Assembly: GCF_002179555.1 (NCBI RefSeq)
Contig: NZ_NHOU01000003.1
Coordinates: 62,001 to 126,000, forward strand
Source of the DNA: Salinicola salarius
GTDB taxonomy: Bacteria > Pseudomonadota > Gammaproteobacteria > Pseudomonadales > Halomonadaceae
Direction of reading: 5' to 3'
DNA length: 64,000 nt
The notes beneath the pieces were generated by a model. The model worked only from the letters and a program-made list of their open reading frames with translations, had not been told where the DNA came from and did no database searches. Made by a program: the position numbers and the translations under genes. Positions 42,841 to 52,229 of this stretch are shown here, piece by piece (position 1 is the stretch's first letter; the number at the start of each line of letters is the position of its first letter).

Positions 42841-44553
42841 CTACCTCCAGAAGTTGCTCTTCACCAGATCGACCACATCGCTCATGCGGCCGTTGAGCAC
42901 GGCCTTGCCCGAATAGAGCGCGGTGGACGTTACCTGCCCCGGTTCGATCTTGGGCGGCATCACCAGCTCCATGCGGTTGACCTTGACGTCGAGAATCGCC
43001 GGGCCGGGATGGGCCAGCCACTCGGCGATGGCGTGCTTGAGCTCGTGTTCCTGCTCGACCCGCCGCCCCCACAGGCCGATCGACTGCGCCAGCAGCCCGA
43101 AATCGGGGTTGTCGAGGTCGGTGTAGCTGTCCAGCAGACCGTCGACTTTCTGCTCCAGCTCGACGAAACCCAGCGAGCTATTGTTGAAGACGACGATCTT
43201 GAGCGGAATCTTCTCCTGCTTCAGGGTCAGCAGGTCGCCCATCAGCATGGTCATGCCACCGTCGCCGCACATCGCGATGACCTGACGCTCGGGGAATGCC
43301 TTCTGAATGCCGATCGCCTGCGGATAGGCGTTGGCCATGGTGCCGTGAACGAGGCTCGACAGCGTGCGGCGCTTTCCGTTGGCGCGGATGTGACGCAGCA
43401 TCCAGACCATCGGGCTGCCGCCATCGGCGGTAAAGAAGGCGTCGTCGTGGGCGGCTTCGTCCAGCGCCAGCGTCAGTTCCTGGGGATGGATCAGGCCGTC
43501 GTCGTCGGACTCGTGAGCGTCGCGCGCCAGCGCCTTGTGGTAGCTCTTGCGGCAGCGCTCCAGCCAGGACGTGTCGCTCTGCTCGTCGACGATCTGGGCC
43601 AGCGCGGCACAGGTATCGCGCACGCTGCCGAGCAGTCCGATGTCGACCGGGTGACGTTTGCCGATCTGCTGCGGATCGATATCGACCTGAATGATCGTCG
43701 CCTTCTCGGGATAGAATTGCGTCCAGGCGAAGTTGCAGCCGAGCAGCAGCAAGGTATCGCATTCCGCCACGGCGTGGTAACCCCCGGCCAGGCCGAAAAC
43801 CCCGGTCATGCCGACCTCGAAGGGATTGTCCGGTTCGATGAAATCCTTGGCCCGTGAAGTCCACGCTACCGGCGCGTTGAGCTTGGCCGCCAGCACCATC
43901 ACCTCGTTACGCGCGTGCTCGCAGCCGGAGCCGGCGAAAATCGAGATCTTGCCGCCGGCGTTGAGCGCCTTGATCGCCGGCACCAGCTCCTCGGCGCTCG
44001 GCCGGGTGATCGGGTTGAATCGATGGGCGCGATACGGCAGATCCTGGCTCGGCTTCTGGGTGAACAGATCGCCGTGCACGATCAGCACCGCCACGCCGTT
44101 CTTCGACAACGCCGCCTGTGCTGCCAACGCTGTCATCCTACGCGCCTGGTCGGGGTTGATGATCGTCTCGCAGAAGACGCTGTACTGATCGTAGATCGGC
44201 TTGGGGTCGACATCCTGCGGGAAGCCGATGCCGGTATCGGCGGTGCCGACCTGAGAAGCGATCAACACCACCGGCGAACCGCTGCGATGGGCTTCGAACA
44301 GCCCGTTGACGAAGTGCAGCGTGCCCGGACCGCAGGTGCCGGCGCACAGCGCCAGCTCCCGGGTCATGTAGGCTTCGCCACCGGCGGCGAAACCGCCGAC
44401 CTCCTCGTGGCGGACATGCACCCATTCGAGATCGCTGCGCCGGATCGCGTCGGTAAAATGATTGATGGTGTCGCCAACCACGCCATAGCAGCGCTTGGCG
44501 CCCGCCTCGGCAAGCGTTTCGACAATGATTTCAGCGACATTCTGATGGCTCAT
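42841..44553 (-). CDS. poxB: thiamine-diphosphate pyruvate dehydrogenase (quinone), PoxB-like
   Basis: A 570-residue ThDP enzyme, close to E. coli PoxB (572). The N-terminal domain has the catalytic Glu in VHVRHEEVGGFAAGGEAYMTRELALCAGTCGPG. The ThDP motif is CGDGGMTMLMGDLLTLKQEKIPLKIVVFNN. The C-terminal end (about 545-570, VLNGRMSDVVDLVKSNFWR) resembles the lipid-binding tail. It oxidatively decarboxylates pyruvate to acetate with FAD and ubiquinone. ATG 44553 has AAAGGAG; an upstream Arg-rich extension was rejected. Confidence 0.85.
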   Translation of the reverse strand: MSHQNVAEIIVETLAEAGAKRCYGVVGDTINHFTDAIRRSDLEWVHVRHEEVGGFAAGGEAYMTRELALCAGTCGPGTLHFVNGLFEAHRSGSPVVLIASQVGTADTGIGFPQDVDPKPIYDQYSVFCETIINPDQARRMTALAAQAALSKNGVAVLIVHGDLFTQKPSQDLPYRAHRFNPITRPSAEELVPAIKALNAGGKISIFAGSGCEHARNEVMVLAAKLNAPVAWTSRAKDFIEPDNPFEVGMTGVFGLAGGYHAVAECDTLLLLGCNFAWTQFYPEKATIIQVDIDPQQIGKRHPVDIGLLGSVRDTCAALAQIVDEQSDTSWLERCRKSYHKALARDAHESDDDGLIHPQELTLALDEAAHDDAFFTADGGSPMVWMLRHIRANGKRRTLSSLVHGTMANAYPQAIGIQKAFPERQVIAMCGDGGMTMLMGDLLTLKQEKIPLKIVVFNNSSLGFVELEQKVDGLLDSYTDLDNPDFGLLAQSIGLWGRRVEQEHELKHAIAEWLAHPGPAILDVKVNRMELVMPPKIEPGQVTSTALYSGKAVLNGRMSDVVDLVKSNFWR

Positions 44554-44729
44554 GATGCGACTCCTTTCGCGGACGACTAACTCGCGCGGACGGCGAACTC
44601 GTCGAAACGAGGAAGCTTCGGCCGTCGCGGGCCCGATGAACTGGGCGATGAAAGACGAATTGCCAGGCGCCATGCTGCGTGCATGACGCCTCATCCAAGC
44701 GTAGTCGGCAATCAGCGCCTCGCTCGAAC

Positions 44730-46146
44730 TCAGGCCATTTCGGAAGGATCGGGCACCCGCGGGAACCGCGGCGGATGCGCTTTCATGTAGGCGTGACAGG
44801 CCCGCAGCACTCGGACGTCATCGTGCTTGCCGCCGGCGAGCTGGAACCCGACCGGCAGGCCGGATTCGGTGAATCCGCAGGGAACGGACGCTGCCGGCTG
44901 CTGGCTCAGATTGAATGGATAGGAGAACGGCGCCCACTCTTCCCAGTCGCGCATGCCGCTGCCCGGCGGCACTTCGTGACCCGCCTCGAACGGCTCGATC
45001 GGTACGGTCGGCGTCATCAACAGATGATAATCCTGATTGAAGCGCTCCAGGCCCTCGGTGAAATTGGCTCGGCGACCCAGCGCCTGGAACAGGTCGAGCG
45101 CGCTCCACTGCTGCGCGGTACGCGCATTGGCAACGAGGCCCGGATCGAGCTGTTCGCGCTGCCGGTCGCTGCATTTCGACCAGAAATCCAGCGACGCGGT
45201 GAACCAGAGCTTCTGGAAGATATCGATCGGCGATTCGAACCCCGGGTGAATCTCCTCGATCTCGGCGCCAAGCTGCTCGAGATTGCGAGCCGCTTCGCGC
45301 ACGCGAGCGGCGACCTGGTCATCGACCTCGGCATAGCCCAAGGTCGGCGAGTAGGCGATGCGCAGCCCGCGCAGATCCTTGCCGAGATCGGCCCCCCAAT
45401 CCTTCGGCTGGCCCCGCGTGGCGTAAGGGTCACGATAGTCGTAGCGCCCGATCACGTTGAGCATGCGCACCGCGTCGTCGACGCTGCGAGTCAACGGGCC
45501 GATATGAGAGAGCGAAGGTTCTGTCGCCGGCGGCCATTGCGGGGTCCAGCCGTAGGTGGGCTTGAAGCCGAAGACGCCGGTGAACGCGGCGGGAATGCGG
45601 ATCGAGCCGCCGGAGTCGCCCCCCCTGATGCAGCACGCCCATGTTGAGCGCGGCAGCGGCAGCGGCCCCGCCGGAGGAGCCGCCCGGCGTCAGGCGCGTA
45701 TCCCAGGGATTGTAGCTCGCACCGAACACCCGGTTGTCGGTCACCGCTTTCCAGCCGAACTCCGGCGTGTTGGTCTTGCCGAGAATCACCGCCCCGGCTT
45801 CGCGGAGCATGCGGGCCGGCGGGCAGTCTTCCTCGCAGAGCGATTCCGATGTGGTCAGCGAGCCGCCACGCGCCGGCATACCAGCCACCTCGGCCAGATC
45901 CTTCATCGAGACGGGAATGCCGTCGATGGCGCTCAGCGGCTTGCCCTGCCCCCAGCGCCTGGCAGAAGCCTTGGCCGCCTTCTCGGCCCCCTCGCGGTCG
46001 ACATGAACGTAGGCGTTCACGGCGTCGTTGAAGCGGTCGATACGGTCGAGCGCCGCCCGCGTCGCCTCCAGCGGCGAAGCCTCGCCGGTTCGATAGAGCT
46101 GCTCGAGTTTTCCAGCGTCCAGATTGCCAAGGTCGGTGTCGCTCAC
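44730..46146 (-). pseudogene. amidase (amidase signature family), broken by a +1 frameshift
   Basis: Two overlapping frames together form one roughly 470-residue amidase. The 5' part (46146 down to about 45630) has the catalytic Lys region AIDGIPVSMKDLAEVAG and the GGSSGG motif. The 3' part (frame ending at 44730) starts in-frame near GPLTRSVDDAVRML and ends normally. The shift falls in a run of seven G on the minus strand (45619-45625). With six G the frame reads VLHQGGDSGGSIRIPAAFTGVFG, the expected catalytic Ser region. The cause may be a real mutation, sequencing error, or slippage. Whole-family role: hydrolysis of amides, substrate unknown. Confidence 0.88.
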
Positions 46147-46249
46147 GATTCCTCCACGTCCTGTGGTACGAGTTTCATGTCGCCAAGGTTAGTCGGCGTC
46201 CTGAAAGACGCGCAACGTCGCTACCGGAAGGATGACGACTTTCAGCACG

Positions 46250-46573
46250 TCAGAAATCGTGCTCGGCCTCGGATGGAGAGGGCGATGCGGCGTTCATGCG
46301 CTGCAGATGCAGGCGCCGAAGCAGGCGAATGACCGGACGAATCAACATCTCGATACTGCCGATCACGAACAGCCAGGTACCGGCATAAGTCAGGGAGTCG
46401 TAGAAGAAGAAAATGCTGCCGATCACGAACCAGATACCGATCAGAATATCGTTGACGATGCTCACGACTTCATAGCGCTGGCGAATGACCAGCTCATCCC
46501 GGCCGAAGTGAAGGGTCAATGGTTCATTGGCGCTATTTGAATGGACGCCACGCTGTCGTGTCCTCTCGTGCAT
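46250..46573 (-). CDS. YrhK-like small membrane protein
   Basis: A 107-residue protein with two membrane helices (about 40-58 and 62-80). The segment VIRQRYEVVSIVNDILIGIWFVIGSIFFFYDSLTYAGTWLFVIGSIEMLIRPVIRLLRRLHLQR matches the YrhK domain, function unknown. The polar N-terminus is His/Arg/Ser-rich. ATG 46573 has GGGAG about 10 nt upstream; a longer frame to 46603 starts with GTG. It is divergent from zwf. Confidence 0.75.
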   Translation of the reverse strand: MHERTRQRGVHSNSANEPLTLHFGRDELVIRQRYEVVSIVNDILIGIWFVIGSIFFFYDSLTYAGTWLFVIGSIEMLIRPVIRLLRRLHLQRMNAASPSPSEAEHDF

Positions 46574-46746
46574 ATCACTTTTACTCCCTTCGAGATTGGT
46601 CACGATATTCTGGTTCAGCCCGCCGTGCTCCGCAAAGACAGCGCCCGGCCTCGAAGCAGATTCACTGGCTCCCGTGCGGTTTGTCTTCCATGATGAAGTC
46701 GAACGAGACGACCTGCTCCGGCAACGACATGAAGAGGTGAAAGTCC

Positions 46747-48348
46747 GTGTCCCATTCGACGCAAGCGCAGTACGAGCAGACGCCAGCGGCCGACAACACC
46801 ACGATGTTCGTCTTCGGTGCCGGCGGTGATCTGGTGAAACGGCTGCTGATTCCTTCGCTCTACAATCTGGACCGGGATCAGTTGATCGATTCCAACATGC
46901 GGATCGTCGGCGTCGATCTCGCCGAGCATGACGACGCGGGATTTCGCGCCCATCTCAAGCAGTTCATTGCCGCTAAGGCCGCCGATCACCACTCGGAAGG
47001 CCGCGGCAGCGCACTGGACGAATCGCGCTGGCGCGAATTCGAGCAGCGGCTCCATTATCTGCAGGGCGATTTCACCGACGAGGCGATTTACCGCCAGATC
47101 GAGGACGCGATTGCGTCATCCGACAGCGGCAATGCGATCTTCTATTGCGCGACCGCATCCCGCTTCTTTGGCGAGATTGCAAGGCAGCTTGGCCAGACCG
47201 GATTACTGACGGAGCAAGGCGGAAACTACCGCCGGGTCATCGTCGAAAAGCCGTTCGGCCATGATCTCGAGTCAGCCCGGGCGTTGAATGCCGAGCTGCT
47301 CGACATGATGCGGGAAGACCAGATCTACCGGATCGACCATTTCCTCGGCAAGGAGACGGTTCAGAACATCCTCGTCGCCCGTTTCGCCAACGTGCTGTTC
47401 GAGCCGTTCTGGAACAACCACTACATCGACCACATCCAGATCACCGCCGCGGAGACGGTCGGCGTCGAGGAGCGGGCCGCCTTCTACGACAAGGCCGGGG
47501 CCATGCGCGACATGGTGCCCAATCACCTGTTCCAGCTGCTCGCCATGGTCGCCATCGAACCCCCGGCCGCGTTCGGCGCGGATGCCCTGCGCAGCGAGAA
47601 ATCGAAGGTGCTGGGCGCCATTCGCCCATGGACGACGGAGGAAGCTGCCCACAATTCGGCGCGCGGACGCTACGAGGCTGGCACGCTCGGCGACCGCCAG
47701 GTGCCCGGCTACCTCGAGGAGAAAGGTGTCGACGCCGACAGCCAGACGGAAACGTTCGTCGCCATGAAAGTGATGGTCGACAACTGGCGCTGGATCGGCG
47801 TGCCGTTCTATCTGCGTACCGGCAAGCGCATGAGCGCGCGGGACACCGAGATCGCGATCTGCTTCAAGCCGGCGCCCTACGCGCAGTTTCGCAACACCGA
47901 CGTGGAGCGGATGGCCTCCAACTGGCTGATCATCCAGATCCAGCCCAACGAAGGCATGTGGTTCGACTTCCAGGCCAAGCGGCCCGGCCCCGAGCTGGAA
48001 ATGGACACCGTCAAGATGGGCTTTGCCTACAAGGATTTCTTCGACCTGCCGGCGGTCACCGGCTACGAGACATTGATCTACGACTGCCTGACCGGCGACC
48101 AGATGCTGTTCCAGCGTGCGGATACCATCGAGAACGGCTGGCGCGCCGTGCAGCCGTTTCTGAAAGCCTGGTCCCGCGAATCGGGGAGCGGAGAACCGGG
48201 CATCGAAGGTTATGCCGCAGGCACCGACGGCCCCAGCGGCGCCCATGAATTGATCCAGCGCGACGGCCGCCTGTGGCACAAGGTCGGCGAGCCCACCGGC
48301 CCTGGCGTGGCACCGGTGCCGAAGCGTGGCGAGAAGTCGCCTTCATGA
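46747..48348 (+). CDS. zwf: glucose-6-phosphate 1-dehydrogenase
   Basis: A 533-residue enzyme that oxidises glucose-6-phosphate to 6-phosphogluconolactone. NADP motif FGAGGDLVKRLLIPSLYNL (the usual GASGDL Ser is Gly here), catalytic RIDHFLGKETVQNILVARFAN and NNHYIDHIQITAAETVGVEERAAFYDKAGAMRDMVPNH. It is 30-40 residues longer than most, with a C-terminal extension after the conserved RAD-IENGWRAVQPFL. GTG 46747 has AGAGGTG upstream. pgl and edd are not adjacent, so this is a stand-alone copy. Confidence 0.92.
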   Translation: MSHSTQAQYEQTPAADNTTMFVFGAGGDLVKRLLIPSLYNLDRDQLIDSNMRIVGVDLAEHDDAGFRAHLKQFIAAKAADHHSEGRGSALDESRWREFEQRLHYLQGDFTDEAIYRQIEDAIASSDSGNAIFYCATASRFFGEIARQLGQTGLLTEQGGNYRRVIVEKPFGHDLESARALNAELLDMMREDQIYRIDHFLGKETVQNILVARFANVLFEPFWNNHYIDHIQITAAETVGVEERAAFYDKAGAMRDMVPNHLFQLLAMVAIEPPAAFGADALRSEKSKVLGAIRPWTTEEAAHNSARGRYEAGTLGDRQVPGYLEEKGVDADSQTETFVAMKVMVDNWRWIGVPFYLRTGKRMSARDTEIAICFKPAPYAQFRNTDVERMASNWLIIQIQPNEGMWFDFQAKRPGPELEMDTVKMGFAYKDFFDLPAVTGYETLIYDCLTGDQMLFQRADTIENGWRAVQPFLKAWSRESGSGEPGIEGYAAGTDGPSGAHELIQRDGRLWHKVGEPTGPGVAPVPKRGEKSPS

Positions 48349-48354
48349 GACTCC

Positions 48355-48380
48355 GCGCTCGGCGAAACCGCCGAGCGCTT
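48355..48380. terminator. terminator between zwf and eutC
   Basis: A perfect 10-bp stem GCGCTCGGCG with AAAC loop and complement, followed by TT. It lies between converging genes. Confidence 0.7.
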
Positions 48381-48399
48381 CACACGTCTTTCGAACGTC

Positions 48400-49347
48400 T
48401 CACGACACCAGCCGGCCCAGCGCGAATCCGGCGATGGCGGTGTCCTGCACGCCGGTACCGGTGAGATCGCAGACGGTGATCTGCGAGTCCGCCGTGCGCA
48501 GGCTCTTGCCGGACGCGATCACCTTGCCCAGCTCGTTGACGGTGAACGGCGGCTGGTGGCCGGCGTAGGCCTTGAGTTCACCGTTGTTCTCGCTCTGGGC
48601 GCGGGTATCGGCGACGAAATGATCGGCGCGCTCCATGACGGAGGTATCCAGCTCGCGCTTGTCCGGGCTGTCGGAGCCCATGGCGGTGACATGCACGCCC
48701 TCGCGCAGATGCTCTCCGGAGAGTAACGGCTCGCGCGACGGCGTGGTAGTGACGATGATGTCCGCCTCGCGGCAGGCGTCGGCGATATCGGTATGTACCG
48801 CCACGGTCAGCCCGTACGTTTGCTGCATCCGCGCCGCGTAGGCTTCGGCCTTCTTCACGTCCCGTGCCCAGACATCCAGTGTGTCGATATCTCGTACCAG
48901 CTTGAGCGCGGCAATCTGGAGTTCCGCCTGCAACCCGGCACCCAGCACGGTGACACGCTTGCTGTCGGCGCGGGATAAATGCTTGGCGGCGATGGCGCCG
49001 GCCAACGCGGTGCGGATGTCGGTGAGATAGCCTTCGTCGAACAGCACCGCCTCGACCAGTCCGGTCTTCGCCGAGAACACGATCATCAACCCGTTAAGAC
49101 TTGGTAGTCCCAGTTTCGGGTTGTCGAAGAAGCCGGGGCTGACCTTGATCGCGAAGCGCGAGTTACCCTTGATATGCGCGGTCTTGACGTCGACCTCGCC
49201 GTTGGCCTCCTCGATCGCCATCGACAGGATCGGCGGCTGGACGACATTGCCCTCGCCCAGCGCGCGAAAGCCGGCTTCGACCGCCTCGAGCGCGTCGCGG
49301 TCGAGGCTGACGACGTTCTGAATCTGTGCGCGGTTGTAGAGTTCCAT
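48400..49347 (-). CDS. eutC: ectoine utilization protein EutC (ornithine-cyclodeaminase family)
   Basis: A 315-residue NAD(P)-dependent protein of the OCD/mu-crystallin family. Rossmann motif VTVLGAGLQAELQIAALKLVRDIDTLDVWARD (about 130-160); VKTAHIKGNSRFAIKVSPGFF and DEGYLTDIRTALAGAIAAKHL surround the active site. EutC acts with EutB in (hydroxy)ectoine use; the exact reaction is not firmly known. It is last in the doe/eut cluster, 50 nt after eutB. ATG 49347 has GGAG upstream. Confidence 0.88.
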   Translation of the reverse strand: MELYNRAQIQNVVSLDRDALEAVEAGFRALGEGNVVQPPILSMAIEEANGEVDVKTAHIKGNSRFAIKVSPGFFDNPKLGLPSLNGLMIVFSAKTGLVEAVLFDEGYLTDIRTALAGAIAAKHLSRADSKRVTVLGAGLQAELQIAALKLVRDIDTLDVWARDVKKAEAYAARMQQTYGLTVAVHTDIADACREADIIVTTTPSREPLLSGEHLREGVHVTAMGSDSPDKRELDTSVMERADHFVADTRAQSENNGELKAYAGHQPPFTVNELGKVIASGKSLRTADSQITVCDLTGTGVQDTAIAGFALGRLVS

Positions 49348-49397
49348 CGAGGTTGCTCCTGATTCCATTCGTTCGAATTCGTTTTTTGTCCGGACCT

Positions 49398-50384
49398 TCA
49401 GCGTTCCGGATAATCGAGCATGGCACGGGCCCGCATCAGCGTTCCCGCATCGACGCCGTTACCGGAAATGATCAGCGCCACCTTTTCGCCACGGATATCG
49501 ATGGCGCGCTCTTCGATGGCGGCGAGCCCGACCACCGCGGCGCCTTCCACCAGCATCTTCTCCTGCTCGAAGAAATGAAGCATGGCGCGGGCGATGGCCG
49601 CTTCCGAGACCTGGTGGTGATCGTCCATCACCTCGCGGACCAGCTCGAAGGTGCAGCGGTTGTCGAGACCGATCCCGCCGCCCAGCGAATCCGCCAGCGA
49701 TGCCTCTTCCTCGACCTCGACGGGCTTGCCGGCAGCCAGGCTTTCGATCATCGCCGCGCCCTCGAGCATGCTCACACCGGTGACTCGTACCTTCGGGTTG
49801 ATGCCCTTCACCGCGCGACCGATGCCGCCCAGCAGGCCGCCACCGGAAAGCCCGATCAGCACCCGGTCGAGCTCGGGAATATCTTCCATCAGCTCGAGCC
49901 CGATGGTGCCCTGGCCGGCCGCGATCAGCGGATCGTCGAAGGGTTCGATCAGCGCCATGCCCTCCTCGCTCACCAGCCGTCGTGCCTCGACGAAGGCGTC
50001 GTCCTGAGAGCGGCCGACCACGCGGGCTTCGGCACCCAGCGCCTCGATGGCGGCCACCTTGTTGGCCGGCACCAGCTCGGAAACGCAGATGATCGCGCGG
50101 GCACCGAGACGCTTCGCGGCCCACGCCACTGCGCGACCGTGATTGCCGGTGGATGCCGTGGTCACGCCGCGTTCGAGCTGCTCGGGCGAGAGCGACGCGA
50201 TCTTGTTGAGCGCGCCCCTGAGCTTGAACGCCCCGCTCGGCTGCAGAGTTTCGAGTTTCAGATAGATCTCGGCATCGAAGCGTGCCGACAGGCTCTGGGA
50301 GAGAATCAGCGGCGTGCGCATTGCCTGGCCGGCGATGCGGCTTCGGGCCAGGTAGATGTCATGAAGCGTGACGGGGTCGGACAT
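49398..50384 (-). CDS. eutB: (hydroxy)ectoine utilization dehydratase EutB
   Basis: A 328-residue PLP fold-type II enzyme like threonine dehydratase. The PLP lysine is in LQPSGAFKLRGALNKI, TTASTGNHGRAVAWAAKRLG binds the substrate and LSGGGLLGGIGRAVK binds phosphate. It is thought to dehydrate the hydroxylated intermediate of hydroxyectoine, giving a route into the Doe pathway. A hairpin (50414-50445) separates it from doeD, so eutBC may be transcribed partly on its own. Confidence 0.88.
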   Translation of the reverse strand: MSDPVTLHDIYLARSRIAGQAMRTPLILSQSLSARFDAEIYLKLETLQPSGAFKLRGALNKIASLSPEQLERGVTTASTGNHGRAVAWAAKRLGARAIICVSELVPANKVAAIEALGAEARVVGRSQDDAFVEARRLVSEEGMALIEPFDDPLIAAGQGTIGLELMEDIPELDRVLIGLSGGGLLGGIGRAVKGINPKVRVTGVSMLEGAAMIESLAAGKPVEVEEEASLADSLGGGIGLDNRCTFELVREVMDDHHQVSEAAIARAMLHFFEQEKMLVEGAAVVGLAAIEERAIDIRGEKVALIISGNGVDAGTLMRARAMLDYPER

Positions 50385-50413
50385 CGTTGGGGAATCCCGG
50401 TTGGTAAGACAAG

Positions 50414-50445
50414 TGCGGCAGAGTGGATCTCTCCACCCTGCCGCA
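50414..50445. terminator. hairpin between doeD and eutB
   Basis: TGCGGCAG and its complement form an 8-bp stem, extended by GTGGA/TCCAC across one mismatch, with a TCTC loop. There is no U-tract, so it may be a processing site or partial terminator. Confidence 0.5.
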
Positions 50446-50486
50446 GGCTTGTCGTGTCATCAAGACAATATGGCGATGGCTGCGAC

Positions 50487-51887
50487 TTAGCCCTTGAGAT
50501 CACCGCTACGCGTCAACTCATCGGTCACCTTGTCGATGGCACGCTTGGCGCGGGCGATCACTTCGTCGACCTGGCCGCGGTCGATCACCAGCGGCGGCGC
50601 GAAGCCGAGGATGTCGCCGTTGGGCATGGCGCGGGCGATCAGGTTCTCTTCCAGCGCTGCGGCGGCAACGCGCGCGCCGACCTTGAGCGACGGCTCGAAC
50701 GGCGTGTACTCGCCCTTGGTGGGCGCGAATTCCAGTGCGGCCATCAGCCCCTCGCCGCGGACATCGCCGACCAGCGGATGCTCGCCGAAGGTCTTCTTGA
50801 GCTGGGCGTTGAAGTAGGCGCCGGTCTCGGCGGCGTTGCCCACCAGATTCTCGCGCTCGATGATGTCCAGGTTGGCCATGGCGGCGGCGGCGCCCAGCGG
50901 GTGGCCGGAGTAGGTCCAGCCGTGGCCGATCGGGCCATATTCGCCGGTGCCGTCTTCCAGCGCTTTCCACACCCGTTCACCGACGATGACGCCGGAAAGC
51001 GGCTGGTAGGCGCTGGTCAGCCCCTTGGCGATGGTCACCAGATCCGGCTGGATGCCGTAGTGCTGGAAGCCGAATTCGCTGCCCAGGCGGCCGAAGCCAC
51101 TGACCACTTCATCGCAGATCAGCAGGATATCGTGGCGCTTGAGCACGGCCTGGATCTCGTCCCAGTAGCCTTCCGGCGGCGGGATGATGCCGCCGGTTCC
51201 CAGCACCGGCTCGCCGATGAAGGCGCCGATGGTGTCCGGCCCTTCGCGCTGGATCATCGCTTCGAGCTGTTCGGCGCAGTAGGCGGAGAATTCGCGCTCG
51301 CTCATGTCGCCACGCTCGCGCCGATAGTAGTAAGGCGCCTTGGTATGCAGCACGCCGTCGATCGGCAGATCGAAATGCTGGTGGAACGCCGGCAGGCCGG
51401 TGAGCGAACCGGCAGCGATGCTGGAGCCGTGATAGCCACGCTGGCGCGCGATGATCTTTTTCTTCTTCGGCTGGCCGATGACGTTGTGGTAGTAGCGCAC
51501 CAGCTTGATCTGGGTCTCGTTGGCGTCGCTGCCGGAGAGGCCGTAGTAGACCTTGTTCAGACCGTTGCCGGCGAGCTTGGCAATGCGCTCGGAGAGCGCG
51601 ATCAGCGGCTCGTTGGAGTGGCCGACATAAGTGTGGTAGTACGCCAGCTCCTTGGCCTGGGCATAGATCGCCTCGGCGATCTCGGTGCGCCCGTAGCCGA
51701 TATTGACGCAGTAGAGCCCGGCGAAGGCGTCGATCATCTCGCGGCCATCGCGATCGACGATGGAGATTCCATTGCCACCGGTGATGACGCGCCCCGGCGC
51801 ATCGCCTTGGGCGTAATCGCGCAGATGGGTGGACGCATGGAAAACGTGGCGGCGATCGTTTTCGATCAGGGCACGAGTATCGGTCAT
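50487..51887 (-). CDS. doeD: L-2,4-diaminobutyrate transaminase DoeD
   Basis: A 466-residue class III aminotransferase. PLP-lysine motif [40 protein letters not shown] with the PLP Asp, and [19 protein letters not shown]. DoeD converts 2,4-diaminobutyrate to aspartate semialdehyde during ectoine degradation. AAGGAAAGG precedes ATG 51887. In many relatives doeC and doeD are adjacent; here a 342-bp gap with an interspersed repeat and a hairpin separates them. Confidence 0.9.
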   Translation of the reverse strand: MTDTRALIENDRRHVFHASTHLRDYAQGDAPGRVITGGNGISIVDRDGREMIDAFAGLYCVNIGYGRTEIAEAIYAQAKELAYYHTYVGHSNEPLIALSERIAKLAGNGLNKVYYGLSGSDANETQIKLVRYYHNVIGQPKKKKIIARQRGYHGSSIAAGSLTGLPAFHQHFDLPIDGVLHTKAPYYYRRERGDMSEREFSAYCAEQLEAMIQREGPDTIGAFIGEPVLGTGGIIPPPEGYWDEIQAVLKRHDILLICDEVVSGFGRLGSEFGFQHYGIQPDLVTIAKGLTSAYQPLSGVIVGERVWKALEDGTGEYGPIGHGWTYSGHPLGAAAAMANLDIIERENLVGNAAETGAYFNAQLKKTFGEHPLVGDVRGEGLMAALEFAPTKGEYTPFEPSLKVGARVAAAALEENLIARAMPNGDILGFAPPLVIDRGQVDEVIARAKRAIDKVTDELTRSGDLKG

Positions 51888-51907
51888 AACCTTTCCTTAA
51901 CCAAAAC

Positions 51908-51938
51908 GAAACGCCGCCATCTGTCCGGACGGCGTTTC
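51908..51938 (-). terminator. terminator/attenuator-like hairpin before doeD
   Basis: On the minus strand GAAACGCCG pairs with CGGCGTTTC, then GTTTTGG follows. It lies 20 nt upstream of doeD. It may end doeC transcripts or attenuate doeD. Confidence 0.55.
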
Positions 51939-52106
51939 AGGGGCGGGCGCAGCGATCGGAGCGATCCTTGTGTAATACCCGCTTGTAGAATGTTATCTCT
52001 GGACCGGCCAGTGGCGTCCAGCCGGTCATTATCCATGTCAGCGACGCGCGGGCGCGACACCGTCAGAACAACGCGCCGCCGTTCACGAGACAGCGCGTAA
52101 GCACTA

Positions 52107-52202
52107 GGCGAGCGGGCGAAGCGCAAGGCGCACGACACGCAGGAGCCGGAGCCTATGGGTTATAGGTGAGGACTCCGAGTATCGGGCAACGCGGCGATTC
52201 GC
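52107..52202 (-). repeat. interspersed repeat, copy B
   Basis: The reverse complement aligns with 3472-3568 over the full length. The orientation is opposite. It sits between doeC and doeD, in a place where the genes are usually close. Confidence 0.8.
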
Positions 52203-52229
52203 TCGCGCAGTCAGCGATTCCGCGCTGGC

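Larger units (their letters stand above)
51888..52229. other. 342-bp gap between doeC and doeD
   Basis: This gap contains a hairpin next to the doeD ribosome site (51908-51938) and copy B of the interspersed repeat (52107-52202). The intervening 51940-52106 may contain a doeD promoter but none is clear. No gene. Confidence 0.6.

Noticed and set aside
42841-44553. Acetolactate synthase
   Set aside because: Length, C-terminal membrane-tail-like end and lack of an adjacent small subunit fit PoxB better.
44730-46146. Two separate amidase-like genes
   Set aside because: They are complementary halves of one protein joined at a G7 run, so one frameshifted gene is the simpler reading.
49326-52100. 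A 924-codon open frame on the plus strand opposite eutB and doeD
   Set aside because: It is antisense to three well-supported enzymes, His/Arg/Gln-rich without recognisable domains, and typical of high-GC shadow frames.
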